DNA of 64,000 nucleotides from Rhyzopertha dominica (taxonomy: Eukaryota; Arthropoda; Insecta; Coleoptera; Bostrichidae): contig QCXZ01000064.1 in assembly GCA_025024175.1 (NCBI GenBank), positions 5,952,001-6,016,000 of the forward strand, in the 5' to 3' direction. Below, in pieces: positions 47,281 to 60,600 of the stretch. A program made the position numbers and the translations under genes. The stretch's first letter is position 1, and the number at the start of each line of letters is the position of its first letter. A model generated the notes under the pieces. The model did not search any database and was not told where the DNA came from. It was given only the letters and a program-made list of their open reading frames with translations.

Positions 47281-49181
47281 TCAGGGCGAATTTGATATAT
47301 CCATATTATCTGATTTTTCAGACGATTCTTTATCGGCAGGTCCATCAAAATCGTGGGCCCGTCCCTTATCCTTTTCCGAGTCGAAACCTTTCTCCTCTTC
47401 ATCGTAATTCCTGGCGTTAATTTTCGAACCCGATCTAGACCTTTCCTTCCTCTCCCTTTTTTCCTTTTTATCCTTCTTCCTGTCCTTCGAGTGAGATCTG
47501 CTGCGCTTCCTAACGCGAGGAGATGGGGTCCTCCGCCTGCTGCCACGTGAACGCGACCTACGTTTGTCTCGAGATTTCCGATCTCTCGATCTCGATCTGT
47601 ACCTGCTCGGCGACCGGGATTTCTTCCTGTACACTGATCTGTCGGCACTCCCTTCCTTATCTTTACCCTTATCCTTCTCCTTGGATCGATCTCGCTCTTT
47701 GGATTTTCGATCCCTGTCTTTCGACCTGCGACTCCTCTCCCTCGACCTCTCCCTCTCCTTCTCCCTGGTGCTGCGCTCCTTGTCCTTGGACTTCGCCCGG
47801 GAGCTGCTTTCCCTACCCTTGGACCGATGGCGGTCCTTTTCCACCCTGGGCCTTGACGGGGACCTGCTCTTTCTCGAACGGGAACGCTTCGATCTCGAAT
47901 CTCTGGATCTGGAGCGCGATCTCCTTCTCGATCTCGACTTGGACCGCCTGCGACGATCGCGGGACCTCGATCGTCTGGGTCGCGACGTCGAACGCCTCCT
48001 GGAACGCTGCCGTGAACGAGACCGACGTCTAGACCGAGACCTGGATCGCGATCGTCTCCTGCGACCTCTCGAACGAGATCGGGACCGTCTCGAGCTGCGT
48101 TTGTCTTTTGAAAATATTCCGATTACGGGATCGATCGCTGCCGATATCAGGCTCTGGGCCTCCTTGACTCTCGACATGGCCTCTTCGATTTCTCGCTNAA
48201 ATAAATCATTAAAGATATATTAATTACTTATTTGTCATTATAATAACGTAAAGAAACAAATACCTACCATCTATAAAACAAGAAATAAAAACTTAATCTT
48301 TCCAAAGATTCAGTAAGAATCTGAGTTGCAAAAACAGTGAATATAAATCCATAAAATATTACAGTCTACTAGATAAAGATCGACAACAAAACTTCTTGCA
48401 ATTAAGACATTAACATTACCTGTGCTGCTTCGTTGCTCTTCGCTTGCGGCTTAACAATCGCCTGTGTAGCATGCTGGATCTGAATCGGAAATCCCTTCAG
48501 CTCTTTCCCTTGCAGCTTAAAAGCCTCGATGATGCTCGGTTGTTCAGAAAATTCGACCAGCACATGGTTCGTGTCGTTGGAGGACCTCGTGCAATGCATC
48601 AAGTACTTGACTTCACCGGCTGGTGTGAAAAAATCAATGAGATCGTCAGAAGTGATCGACGGATCTGGATCTATCACCAGGATGGTACGCCTGATCTCTT
48701 CTATCTTGTAGTTGTCCATATGCCCACGTAAGGGCGGGTACGATGGTAAACCGTTGGCTTCCAGTTTCGGATCGGTTGTGTTCACTACCTGCTCCATGCC
48801 GCTACCAGTTATGCTGTTTACTACGTTCGGTGGAAGTTTCGGCTCCGTTGGGCATAGCCCTGGTACGATTGTACCATTCCTTGTCATTTCCAGGGCGTAA
48901 TACTCGTCTGGTATGTCACCATTTTGCACTGGGATCACAATCAACGCTCTGTCTATGAACACCGTGTTGGTCATGTGTTGTGCTATTCCAACGGTAGCTG
49001 AGTCCACAAATTTAATGTAACAAATTCGAGACTGAACGGGGCAAGAAACGTCTCGTATCGTTGGATATAGGCGGATATCTTCTATTTTTCCTAAGTAACC
49101 GAAGAGCGTTTGCATCTGATCTTTGGTCGCCTGTGGTGCAATGTTGGTGACCTGCACCACTTTTGTTGTTCCTATTGCCAT
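47281..49181 (-). CDS. SREK1: splicing regulator SREK1 (RRM and RS domain)
   Basis: Two coding exons, 48420-49181 and 47281-48195, give 558 residues. An RRM covers about 5-85 (KVVQVTNIAPQATKDQMQTL, RICYIKFVD). A second RRM lies at about 168-245 (RTILVIDPDPSITSDDLIDF, HVLVEFSEQP). Then comes the family segment REIEEAMSRVKEAQSLISAA and an arginine-serine domain of roughly 200 residues with dozens of RS dipeptides, ending in an acidic tail. SREK1 (SRrp86/SFRS12) modulates splice-site choice by binding other SR proteins. The intron is only 224 bp. Its acceptor reads TTTNAG, with an undetermined base at 48198. The arginine-rich repeats create a long mirror frame on the plus strand, which is not a gene. 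Confidence 0.93.
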
Positions 49182-50762
49182 TTTTGGTGGAATACAGTTG
49201 AGATCCTTGTGAATAACGCTTACACGATTTTAACCATTTTGTTACCTTAATAAATTTGTTTCAATTCACACAAAATTGGAAGTAAAAACCGACGAGTTCA
49301 TAAGGTTAAAAACATACCGACACCGACCATAGAAAAAACACCGACATCTCGATTGTTTTTTATTAGAGAAATGACAATTTGGAGTTTGACATTGACATCT
49401 GTCAACGACAATAACAGTGTTGTCAACTCTACACTCTACACGGAGTGTTCAAAAAGAGTGATCATTCTCGTTATCACAAGATATTATTTAAATGAATGCA
49501 GTGTTTTTAAAATCGTAATAAATGTTCTAAGAAATTGCAGTATTTTTTTATAATTTAAAATAAAAACATATTTTACATACTGGTAAGAACTTTTGAATTT
49601 ACATCGAAACTTACCCATAGTTGCGATGCTTAATAACAACTGTATGCTTTCTAAAAGCAAGAAACTTCAGAGATTTTTTACTCTCTATTCTCTTTCTGTG
49701 CACTGCATGTTTGTGAGTTTCTAGATACCGCAGTAAATGATATTCTACTGTGAATAAATGCATACCTACATAAAATTAAACCAAATATTTTATTACTATC
49801 ATAGCACACATAGTTAAAACTGCATCAAACCGAAGATAACCATTTCATGCGAGCATAAATTGTTCAGAAAGGCACTCGTAGATTAGTAACAATTTCGTGG
49901 TATATAACTACAATATACAAAAACATGTATGCCTACGGCAGCTTCAGATTCCATCTTCACACAACGATATGGCTGATAAAAATAAACTTTATTGCATCTT
50001 GCATGTAAAATCCATGTAATCTGCGTTTCCTCTCTTACATGTTAATAGTTATTCCTTGATTTACTTTTATAAATAATCTTGAACGAGGAATGGATATGTT
50101 TTCGTTTCGACTATTTTACTCGGTTAACTCCTTGTGTGCTGTTATTTCTGTGTACTGTATCTTAAAAACTGACATGAATTCACGTACATTGTTTTTTGTC
50201 ACTTTTCAATCCATTTAAAAAAAAGAAAAATTTGTTTTATATATTGAAAAGATCAGTAATTTTTATAATGTACGCCAAAAATTTCTGTGAATACTAACAA
50301 ATGAAATAAAAATCGTCAGGTACACCTTAAACTTTATTACATGCTATAGTTTAAACAGACTGTGGAATGAATAAAATATTCACGACTTTAAAGAGAATAT
50401 AACACAACTTTACACTTAAAAGCATCAACTACGCAAAAATGATAGAAATTAACTTAAAATAGACAAAGAATAAACTGTTTCATCATCCTATTACATAACT
50501 TGGTTAGCCTACGTTAACATTTTTTTTGTACTTTTCTCAAACTTTATAATTTTTTTTTATTTTTTTTTAATGAGGGGCATAAAATACGTTCCGCACTGAA
50601 CTACAATGTGATTCCGAAAACTAATCTCTCGCTCGTGCTCGCCTTAAATGCTGTACACCTAAACTTTAAAATTAAAACCTACATGCACAAACGCTACAAA
50701 TATACAGAGAAAAATGCGTCGTGAGCGCGGGGGAGAGATCCGAGGCCTTCGCTGGGGGTGGA
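49182..50762. other. SREK1 upstream region and antizyme 3' UTR
   Basis: No coding frame is supported. The left few hundred bases must hold the SREK1 promoter. The right part, up to the antizyme stop at 50763, probably contains a long 3' UTR of that minus-strand gene. The rest is AT-rich without recognised repeats. Confidence 0.4.
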
Positions 50763-53700
50763 CTACTCGATGTTGTACAGCATGCACACGTTGCCAGTGG
50801 CCAGAGAGGGAGGGATCAACGGAGATGTCGGGGACAGCACCACGAAACCCACGTACATGAAAGTGTGGATCAGCATGTTGCAGTCGGGACGGTCCCGCGA
50901 AAATACCTGCAGAAATCGTAAATTTTATATAATGGTCAGGTATAGCTTTTTTTTAATACCATTTATCAATGTTTTATGTCTGTTTTCAGGTGATCAACAT
51001 ATCTAACAAATTTTCTTCCATTTATAAAGCCATTACATAATTCTATAAATTTTTAGATTTATTAATTTTATGCAAAAAAACAACTTGCACAGACAACATT
51101 ATCTCCTATTTTTCTGTACACCCTCATACACATAAAATGGCTGTTTTTTATTTGGAATTTCATGGAATTTGCTTGTGAGAATATGAATCGAAATTGGGAA
51201 AATGTAAACCAAACCCTTTGGAAATATTTTTATTTACATTGAAGGTCTGTATAAAGAATGCGTACTCGTTTGAGATATACCAAATATGACTGAAACTCAT
51301 TAAAAACGACAAAATAATTTGGATAAAAAGATAGCTTATCTGCGCTATCTGGTTTGTTACAAGCATTTTGATGAGTTATTTCAACTACCTGGAGAAAAAC
51401 GACTTTAACGAAGTGGTCTACCAATAGTTCTATTTAATTGATAGGAGATAAAGAGAAAGTTTTCGGCTAAATGCATTTCCAAATGCTTGAACACTGTTCT
51501 TACATCAGTTTTCTAGGAAAATGATGGGATAATTCTGTTAGATCTTTAAGATCTAGGTAAAACTGTGGTAACTAAATTACATGAAAGAATTAAGGCAAAA
51601 CAAAGTGGAAAACTTGCCAAAGGTGTGCTGTACTTGCCAAAAAAAAAACGCTTTAGCTCAAACAAAGTGGATTTAAAATTGGCAATAATTGTTTTCCAAG
51701 AAATTCTCATTATAAAACTTAAAGGACTGACTCTTTTTTCTGCTTCTTCAAGAAACTAAATTATTGCAGTTTTAAATTTCCCACATATTCGATACTCACC
51801 ACGATGACATTCTGGCACTTCAACTGTTCCTCGGCGGCCTCTAGCAGCGCGATGAACGCCTCCCTGGAGCCCTCGGGCAACACGTGCTTGGGCAGGGCGA
51901 CGTACAGCGTCCGACCCTTGAGCACGGCGTCCCACGGCTGGCGTTCAGTGCGGAAGGTGAGCCGCAGCGGCGGCGCGCCCCTGGTTTCCCCAGGGGCATC
52001 AGGACCACCACAGAGGCCCTGCGCCCAGAGACATATTGTAACAATCGGCCTCGCTGACGCTGTCGGCCGAGCGCTTACTGTTCAGGATGAATTCGCTGGA
52101 AAAAAAAGAAAAAAAAGTAAGAGGAGACATCGAAACGATAAAAGGAAATGTCACTGTTACGCTACGAACATTTTAAAACAAATATTATGATAAAAGTCAT
52201 AACAAAAGGCAATAAAATTTAAGATTGCAGTGTACTACATTCTGTTACATTATTTTATATTTATTTATTACCAGCCAAAAAACAGTATAGAAATAATAAC
52301 TGGTAACATTGGATTAAAACAAAGGAAATTAATATACATAGTTAAGTAGGCGCCGCAGTTCACCTACAAACTAAATCACAAATTAATGTTATACAATTCA
52401 TAAATTTACCAATATTTTTCTTTTTAAATTTTTGCAAAAGCTTTTACAGCATTTTTTGATTTTCATAGAAGCATCCAATCCAAACATAAACTTTTTACTG
52501 AAACTTCATTTTACATGGGAAACGCGACAAAATTCTTGATCTGTGTTTTAACCATTTATAATGACAGGTACTAGTTTGAACACACAAAAATAATTATTAT
52601 AAAACAATAGCACACCACATGTAAAATGCTCGTATATTTATTTGTGTAACACATTGTAACTAGACTAGATGCCACCAGGTGAAGTATCGCTTATGTTCTA
52701 TCGGGTATTGTGAAAATTTTGGTTTTAAATACCAAACAAACAATTCATTAGCTTTTGCCGGCGAATTCAAGCTTTTTTGGATTGTCAATAATTTTTCAAT
52801 AAATTAAGCAAAATGTCACACAATTTCCTTTTTACTGAGTAAGAGGTTTTATTTCCGTTTCAAGTTATAAAACTACAAATACCAACCTTTCAGTTTATCG
52901 TCGTAAGTACAAAATTACCATACAATAACAATGCTTATCATAATCCAACAATTAAAAAGCTATGCTCGTGCTAACAAAAAATCCATATGTATCCTTTTTT
53001 TTACTAAAACATAATAGGCTGTGAAAACCTGTCATTACGATTTGAAGGTTGAGACATTTCTTGTGTCAGTTTGAGCTGTTTCAAAACTCACATAATTTCT
53101 TGAAGTAAAAGAACAAGTTGGAAGAAAGTGATCGACGTTGTTTCACTGTAAAATATTTTTTGTGAAATGGGGATCCCACAACAAACAGTGTATGATATTA
53201 TTAGAAGAGGATGTGAAGGAAAATCACTGAATAGAGCACTGTGAAGTGAAGTGAAGAAAACCTCAAAAAATAATTGAAAACAGAAAAAAGCTTGAGTCAA
53301 AAGCTGTTGGTAAGGTCGGACAGTCACTAAGAAAACTAGGTGGAAAAATTAAAGTATCACATTCATATGCAAAGAAAAAACGTGACTCTTAGAAAACGAA
53401 AATCAGTACCCAAATATAGCCAAAAGCAGATAGAAGAGCAAAGAAGTAAACTGAGAAAATTGCATGAAACTCATTTCAAACCTTTTAAAATTAATTTTGT
53501 TATCATCGAAGATGAGTCTTATTTCACACTAGGCGGCAATTAAATTGAATTGCTATTAATATTAACAGTAATAATTGTACAATGTTGGTTTTAAAATTTT
53601 GTTGAGGTTAAAAAGTATCAAATAAAAATTGCCCCTGCTCTAAATGTATTCTTTAAAGAGAAACAAAAGAAAGAAAACCCCAAATAATTATAAATACTCC

Positions 53701-56089
53701 AAATGTGTCATAAATTACTTTAAACACATATATGTTAAATTCACGTCATAGGTAGTAAATGTTTTTTGGTATGGTCAATAAACATATATACGTGCGGTGT
53801 AATTTAATTAAAACTAGATTCCATCGGTGCATAATTTCAATTTACTGACTTTGTCATGTCATCAAAAGACTGGTAGTCATCATTTAAATGAATTAACCAA
53901 CTTGTCTTATTTTGTACTGATGACAAAATATATATAAGTATATGATTATATCCAATTAGTAAAGCAATGTTACTTCTTTGTCTGTCTGGTTTACTAAATA
54001 GCTATTACAATACCAGAAGAAGCAATGAAATAAATGCATCTTCAGAAAACAGTAAAAGGAATATTTTATGACAACGTAAATCTATAAAATTTAAACCATA
54101 AAACATTCCATGGGCGAGTTCGTAGCTTGGTAACCATAATCTCTTAAACAATGCATTTTTATGGTAACTAAAACTGTGCAATTTGGACAGAACTATACAA
54201 TATACATTGCATAATTTATTGATCCTAATGAAACTGCATTTAATATGTAGTTTAATCAATATCCTCACACTGATATGTATTAAAACATATGTTAATTTTC
54301 CTAACTTTGAGAATACACTAGATTTTACCAGACTAAATAAATGTTGATATTTGTATAGCATGTAAACAAACAATTGATAACCCTGAAACACACATCAGTA
54401 TACTAAGTATAAGACTTGTTCGAACTATGTACAAGATTGTCTTTATAAATAAACTATTATCTTGTCTCGAATGAGATAAAATACAACACCCTGAGTTCAT
54501 CCTTTGTTACTAAAGAGAATATCACAATTTCATGTAAACAAGCGCAGCAGTTTTTATCTGATTATCTTGAAAGACGTCACATACTTTCAATATTAAGTAG
54601 GTATTATGTGTCAAACTGCAAAATAAGGTATACTTGTGACAAACCAACGAAATAAATTAGTATGGTAGGATATTTAATAAAATACAGTTTCAGTTAATTA
54701 ACTGTTTGCAGTGTTTTGTTTAATAACAACATTACATCCATTCAAGAGAAATGTTTGATGAAGAAAAGGGTAATTTATAAAAAAATTTTGCTCTTCGTTT
54801 TTATTTATCGACCTTTATACTTTGATAATTTGTATATTACATTGAAAATCTGCATAATTTATGTTTTTATTACAGTATGTATACTTTCGAAAAACATAAA
54901 TACCTGGGAAACGAATGATGCAGAACCAGTAAAATTTTTACTTTCATAATACAACAAACTAGTTTAAAACATTTTTAGCAATTTTTTACAAGATATCAGA
55001 AACTATAGCGATAAAAATGTCGTTACCATTCTCAACTTTGACCCAACAGCAGTGGCGTGACATTTTTCATATCTATCAACTCACTTAGGAAATGTAGGGT
55101 TCACGACTGCCTGCATTTTGATCACCGACTTTTCACATGTAATAACCGCGATAATTTGAAAAACAAACGTCCGAAAGCGTAGCAAAACAGTTTTATTTTT
55201 GACGTCAACTGTCCATTACCGAACTTATTCTTGTACCTTTGAAAGCCGGCCAAAAAATGCTGCGTAGTGGGTATAAATAAACAATGTTAAGATACTGCAT
55301 GGTATCCAGATAAGAGTGATAAAAAAAAGACAACGCCGGGGGATATTTTTATTTGGAAATAATACCGTTACGCTGTTGCACAGAGCGCATAGGCGGTGGA
55401 AAAGTACCGACCAACTTTCATGATTCCATTGGCGGCGATAAAGATAAGCAGTTTGATAAAGACGGAAATATTTTTTAATTGCAATCAAAAGTAAAAATTG
55501 TAGTATACAGTACCACTATAAAAAATATTACAGTTACATCCGTTTTCTAACATCAATTTTGATACATAGGTGACCATGGACACACGTAAAGTGTAATCAG
55601 AAAACAAAACCAAGCACAACAAACAGCTTATTTAAATCCTGTTTTATATCTAATGTATCTGTTGCAAGTTTTGAGACAAGTTTGACAAGGACACAGTTTG
55701 CTACACATTAAATTTTATTAATAGACCACCATGTGTCCTACCATATAAGGTAGGTATTTATACTTTCGTCAATGTCGCAAATGTACGTACAAAAAATCTA
55801 CGCCACTGCTGTCCTGACGTTATAGATAAACAAAACAAAATGATGCACGCCTGGGTCACAACCCCTTAATTAGCCGCGTTTTTTGCGTCAATTTTGGACA
55901 TTACACGCAATTTTTACCACGTTCTCCGAACGTGACTAACAATACCAGAACCACAACGCGGTAGTGACGTGCCTAATCAACTTACGTGCTGTTCTTCTTT
56001 ATTAATGTAGGCATGGCTTCTAAATTACCACTTATATTACCCTCCGTACTGGATTCCGAATTTAGCGATTCAGGAGCACTGATTAACAT
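50763..56089 (-). CDS. Oda: ornithine decarboxylase antizyme (+1 frameshifted)
   Basis: Exons: 55986-56089, 51800-52095 and 50763-50906. The first frame begins MLISAPESLNSESST and runs 66 codons to TGA at 51999-52001. A +1 shift at TCC-TGA opens the second frame (DAPGETRGAPPLRL...), giving about 180 residues in all. Antizyme binds and inhibits ornithine decarboxylase, sends it to the proteasome without ubiquitin, and blocks polyamine uptake. Polyamines promote the frameshift, closing the loop. Family marks: GPLWWS before the shift, LYVALPKHVLPEGSREAFI, AAEEQL, and the C-terminal HTFMYVGFVVLSPTSPLIPP. The last two exons are firm. Exon 1 is inferred from its ATG, matching phase (AC plus C) and donor, across a 3.9-kb intron; other first exons may exist. 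Coding exons are much more GC-rich than their surroundings. Confidence 0.85.
51996..52004 (-). promoter_or_regulatory. programmed +1 ribosomal frameshift site
   Basis: Read on the minus strand, TGG-TCC-TGA-TGC ends the first antizyme frame. TCC-TGA-T is the shift site conserved from animals to fungi: with TCC in the P site and TGA in the A site, ribosomes slip one base forward and read GAT. The downstream frame is open and antizyme-like for 114 codons across two exons, which confirms the shift is needed. The stop is therefore regulatory, not a mutation. Confidence 0.93.
53140..53545 (+). mobile_element. decayed Tc1/mariner-like transposase fragment
   Basis: Plus-strand frames with several stops and shifts include GIPQQTVYDIIRRGCEGKS (a helix-turn-helix) and FVIIEDESYFTLGGN, which carries the first catalytic acidic residue of a DDE transposase. 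The last 67 codons (53340-53543) are open. It belongs to a different lineage from the mariner at 18176-19498. No ends were found. Confidence 0.65.
55050..55808. mobile_element. probable hAT-like miniature transposon
   Basis: The left end CAGTGGCGTGACATTTTT and the right end AAAAATCTACGCCACTG are inverted copies with few mismatches, bounding 759 bp. CAGTGGCGTA termini are common in insect hAT elements. No convincing 8-bp duplication flanks it. An 87-codon minus frame inside (55225-55488) has no recognised motif. It ends 177 bp from antizyme exon 1. Confidence 0.5.
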
Positions 56090-57655
56090 AATTAAATAAA
56101 ATAAAAGAACGTTGACTGCACGGCACGAGTTTTCGCTTCTACTTCAAGGAGTCGAATGATAATCCTGCCTTGACGTCACTACACGATCCTTCATATTTAG
56201 TAGTTCACTTGCGGCTAGGGGTTATCGTCCAATCGATGGTGTGGAAGGCTACAGCCAATCAGAGATTGTGCGGTGTTGGAAACTGCTTGGGAGCGCGGGA
56301 TTTTGAAATCGGCAGTGGAAAACTGATAAGAATGATTAAATCATTTGTGTGCATTTATTTTTTAATGGTTTGCTTTAGGTATGAAAGTATCTGCCCAATT
56401 TGTGGAGATTACATAATATAACATGCCTATATAATAACAATAAGATTTTAAAATCACCGTTATATGGCATGGTTTAGATATTATATATTTAGGTAAATGT
56501 ATCTATACGAAAATACACTCTCTTTATAACCAATACTTTTAAAATGTATGGTTTGAGAAGCATGTGCTGCACATAATGTCTACAGATATTGCTCGTATTA
56601 CATTTGCACCTATTAATTAGAAAATTCCCCTTCATAAGTTGCAAGATCTTTGATTCTCAATGTGAGCATGTATAAGTTCACAATTTGCTCCTGTTTCACT
56701 GTATTGCAGCTCATCAGTTTGGTGCAGGCACAGAATAGCAATCATGATTATGTCGATTACCACCCGAAACCAACCACAGACATGGCACGATTTACAACAC
56801 AGATCCATTAAAAATTACAATACAATCTACAGCAAGTAAAGTAGAAAATACAAAAAAAAGATTAAGAAATTGTTATCAAAAAGTGAACTACCTTCCTATA
56901 AAGAAGTGTAAATTGTTCCATGACTGTAGAACTGTAAAGAGAACACAATTTTCACACAGTAATTCCTGCAACGTTTGAATATTTATATTAATGAATGTTT
57001 TTGTAAATGTGTGTGTATCAAAGCTTAAAACATTAACATTGGTAATAAACAGCATTATTCAAAACACTTTTACGATAAACAAGGACAATCTAGAACTATA
57101 ATTGATTATTCTTTAAAACATGTAATTTGATGTGATCCTCTACTTGATAAACTGCACCAAAATAAAAAAAAATGTTCGAAATTCGTACGTTTGCNCTTTT
57201 CTTTCTCTGCAATAATTTAAGGTTATGTTACACGAGTGACAGTTTTGAAAGCTGTCAGTTGTCAAACCCAAGTGTCAAATCACGGCGTTGTCACAAGCAA
57301 CGTGGTGAATTTGGGAACTAGACCACAGAAAAAATTATGTAGAAAGGCAATAATTTATTTATTTATTTTTACTTCATTTTATAACCAAAATGAATCGAAA
57401 AAACTGTAAAATAATGATCTATACAAATGAGTTACACGTTTATTACAGGCGTTTTTAATAACGACAGAGGGGGTAGATCATAAGGTTGACAACAGAGGAC
57501 AGTAGCGTAGCTAGAGGTACTACAGGCACCGCATACCGGTGTACTTTTTCGTTATTCGCAAGATATCTGCAGTTTACGTTTGTGGTTTAACTTTTCGGTT
57601 ATAAACCAACGAACTTCCCGATGTCTTTTTAAACCGTAAATAAAATCTTCGCAAG
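56090..57655. promoter_or_regulatory. divergent upstream region of antizyme and PWWP gene
   Basis: 1.57 kb separate the two start codons. The first ~150 bases beside antizyme exon 1 are relatively GC-rich and probably promoter and 5' UTR. A lone AGTAGCGTAGCTAG near 57504 resembles a hAT terminus without a partner. Otherwise nothing is recognised. Confidence 0.4.
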
Positions 57656-60600
57656 ATGAAGCCATCAAAAGTATTCAAAGTGGGCGACAAAGTATTCGCC
57701 AAGGTGAAGGGGTATCCTGCTTGGCCTGCAAAAGTAAGCGATTGCAACACTTTTGGGGTTAATTTTTGCTGATTCCAGCTTGTTTTTAGGTAGTTTCGGA
57801 ACCAGACAAAAATGACAAGGCAAAAAGATACGGGGTGATGTTCTATGCGACCGGAGAAAGGTAAGTCACGTTTGGTGGGCCTTGCGATGCTACGTGAACG
57901 GAGATCTTGTCACAAGAGCGTCGCAGCAGCCCTAGAAAGAACTGAAGTTTGCCGACAGGCCGGTATTAAGCCAAACCTGCTTGTGCGATGATTTCACACA
58001 GTTACTGTGCACGTAAGCGATGGTTTCATGTTTTTGGTTCGCAGGGGCAACATAAAAGGGGAAGATTTGTTTTATTATACAAAGAATAAGGATAAGTACC
58101 CAAAAGTTATGAAACGGAAGGATTACAATGATGCAATTGATCAGATCGAGGCGGATATTCTGAAAGATGGCTCTGATGGTTGTACCGATAATGTTTCTGA
58201 TGCGGTAAGTAGAAGACGAGTTAATTAACAGGGTGTTACTTCTTTGTTTTCAGGATGTGTCTCATTCGAGTTTGAACGAATCCCAGGAGCCTAAAAAGAC
58301 TGGTAGAGCATCGAAATCTTCTAGTGATGAACCTGTTGAGTCGAAGAAGAGACACTTGTCGAATGTCGGCAGTGAAGAGAATGTAGATAATGAATCAGAT
58401 GGTAAGTTAAATCAAACTTTGTTCAGTCAGATGATGTAGCTAGACAATATTAGTTTCTGAACATACTCACCATAACTAATAAAGCTGCAAAAAAATTAAG
58501 CTTAATGATTTATCTGTCTGTTGATATTAAAAATTAGTAAATTGATACTAATTTTGATTATAGCACATAGTATATCTTTGAAATATATTTGTGAAGACCC
58601 TGTTTTGCTCTAAAATAGTCAATTTTCATACTGCACAGATGACAGTGTAAAACTGTAGATAATACATTTACAAATTTATATTTTTGGTCTTCCCCATACA
58701 GTAACCTATCTGGTTTATAAGGTATGTCCATCACTTGACCAAATGCAACCCCGCACACAATCATACAGGGTTTTAAATGACACAAGTAATTCTAATATAT
58801 TTTTCGGCATTTCAAGCAGTTATAACCTTCCAAAATTAGTAGTACACACAACGGACATTGAAGGCAGAAAAAAAAAAAAAAAATTTTATAGTTGTCTATT
58901 TCTATAAACAGCTAGTTTTACAATATTGCAGCTTGAGTTTTAGAGTTTTAAGAAACAAAACAATATTTCGAGCACGTACATGCTTCAAAGTAATACTGCG
59001 AGGTTTGATTAAACCTTGACGAAGGTCATCTTCAATTTATTTCAAACCCACAGATGATATGCTTTCAGTAAATAGCAGCGTTGAAAGGGTGAATAAGGTT
59101 ATGTTTATGTTATGTTATGCTGTGCAACAATAATTCATGGCCTAATGAACACTTACGTCATCAAGACTTTCAAATTAGTGCATGAACTGCCTTATTGAGT
59201 TACCCTGTCTTGACTGTCGTGTCTGATGTCACCACTATAACATCCTCTCTCTCTTTGTTTCTCTCTCTCTTTGTTTTAGATTTGTTTCCATGAAGTAATC
59301 TTTATATCTATGTGGTAGTTATCGGTTTCTTTTTGGTCATTCGTTTCTGTCCCACTTTCTCTAATATGAACTCAACTTCTTCCATATCTTAAAAAGGCTA
59401 TAAATTTAGTGATTTGCAGTCATAGTACTTTTTTGTAGTGTCTCTTTGTTCTTCAATTTTATTCGGGACTCATGTTATACCATTGGTTCGTATAGTTTTT
59501 TTTATTACTGGGGTGTTGGTTCTTGTTCTGGAATGAAGTTTCTGTACTGGACTCAATTCAGTTTTATTTGGTGTATTTCTTGTAACGCTTTGTAAAAATT
59601 TTCGTTTTGCGAATTACATTTATTTTGCTATTTTTATTGTTCCTTCTGCCTTTCCATTCCCTTGCTGATGATGTGGGCTTGACATCTTATGAAGAAAAGA
59701 ATCATTTCCTTTGGCTCTGTGTTTTAACTGTTTTTCAGAAAAACTTGTCATGTTAGTGTCGAAGCAAAATATTTGATATGACAACTTTGCACACTCATAC
59801 CGAATTAAATCAGTCCTGTAAGCCCATGCTGTGCTGTGCTCTTGGGTATGTTAGAAAGGTAGTGAAAACTCGTCTTTGAAAACATAACTTTAAACTTACA
59901 TGAAATAAATAATAGGTCTGATGTTCCACAGTTTCTATTCAAAATATTATTATTTAGCAGGATCATCTGCGGAGCTGGTTGCAAAACCGACCAAAATAAA
60001 AAAACTAAGTGAAAGTAGGAAGTCAACGGCCTCAAAGGCTGTCGAACCTGAAACGGTCGAAGTCGTCGATAAAGTAGAAGTGAAACAGACGGTTCCTTTA
60101 GTTAGCCCTGATCTGCTTGAAGGTCTTGTTGCATACGTGAGTTCCAGATATAATTTTTGCTTCCTCCCATAATTTTATTTGTCTCCACAGGCAGAACATG
60201 TACGTAAGAACGAAGCTTTGTACAAAGGTATGTCTCATTGATATACTCCAGTCTTAAAGACTGAAAATAATCATTGATTTTACAGAAAAATTGATCGATG
60301 CAAGACAGTACACATATCAAATTATACCCGTGAAACTGCCATCCCAGAAACACATGATTGGGCTCAAGTACAATGAAGGCGAAGCACCAGATTGCAAGAC
60401 TGAGTTCGAAATGGCACAGATCGAAGGTCAGCGTGCCAAAGACCTCCTGCAAATTAAGGAGGCTTTGGAAAACGGCAGCAAAACCCCTGAAGATTATGCG
60501 GATTTGATAGACAAAGATGTGCAACTGGATGAGATGGACGTAAGTGGACAAAAAATGAGCTCTTGTCAGATTTTGGTAGAATGCGCCACATTCGAGTGAA

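Larger units (their letters stand above)
52096..55985. other. large antizyme intron
   Basis: This 3.9-kb AT-rich intron holds a transposase remnant (53140-53545) and a probable miniature transposon (55050-55808). The rest shows no supported coding frame. Confidence 0.5.

Noticed and set aside
47564..48223. 219-codon plus-strand open frame over the SREK1 RS domain
   Set aside because: It is the mirror of arginine-serine repeats on the minus strand, low in complexity and rich in L, D and R, with no homologous pattern.
51841..52044. 67-codon minus-strand frame within antizyme exon 2
   Set aside because: It is an alternative frame through GC-rich antizyme coding sequence; the +1 frame carries the conserved antizyme motifs.
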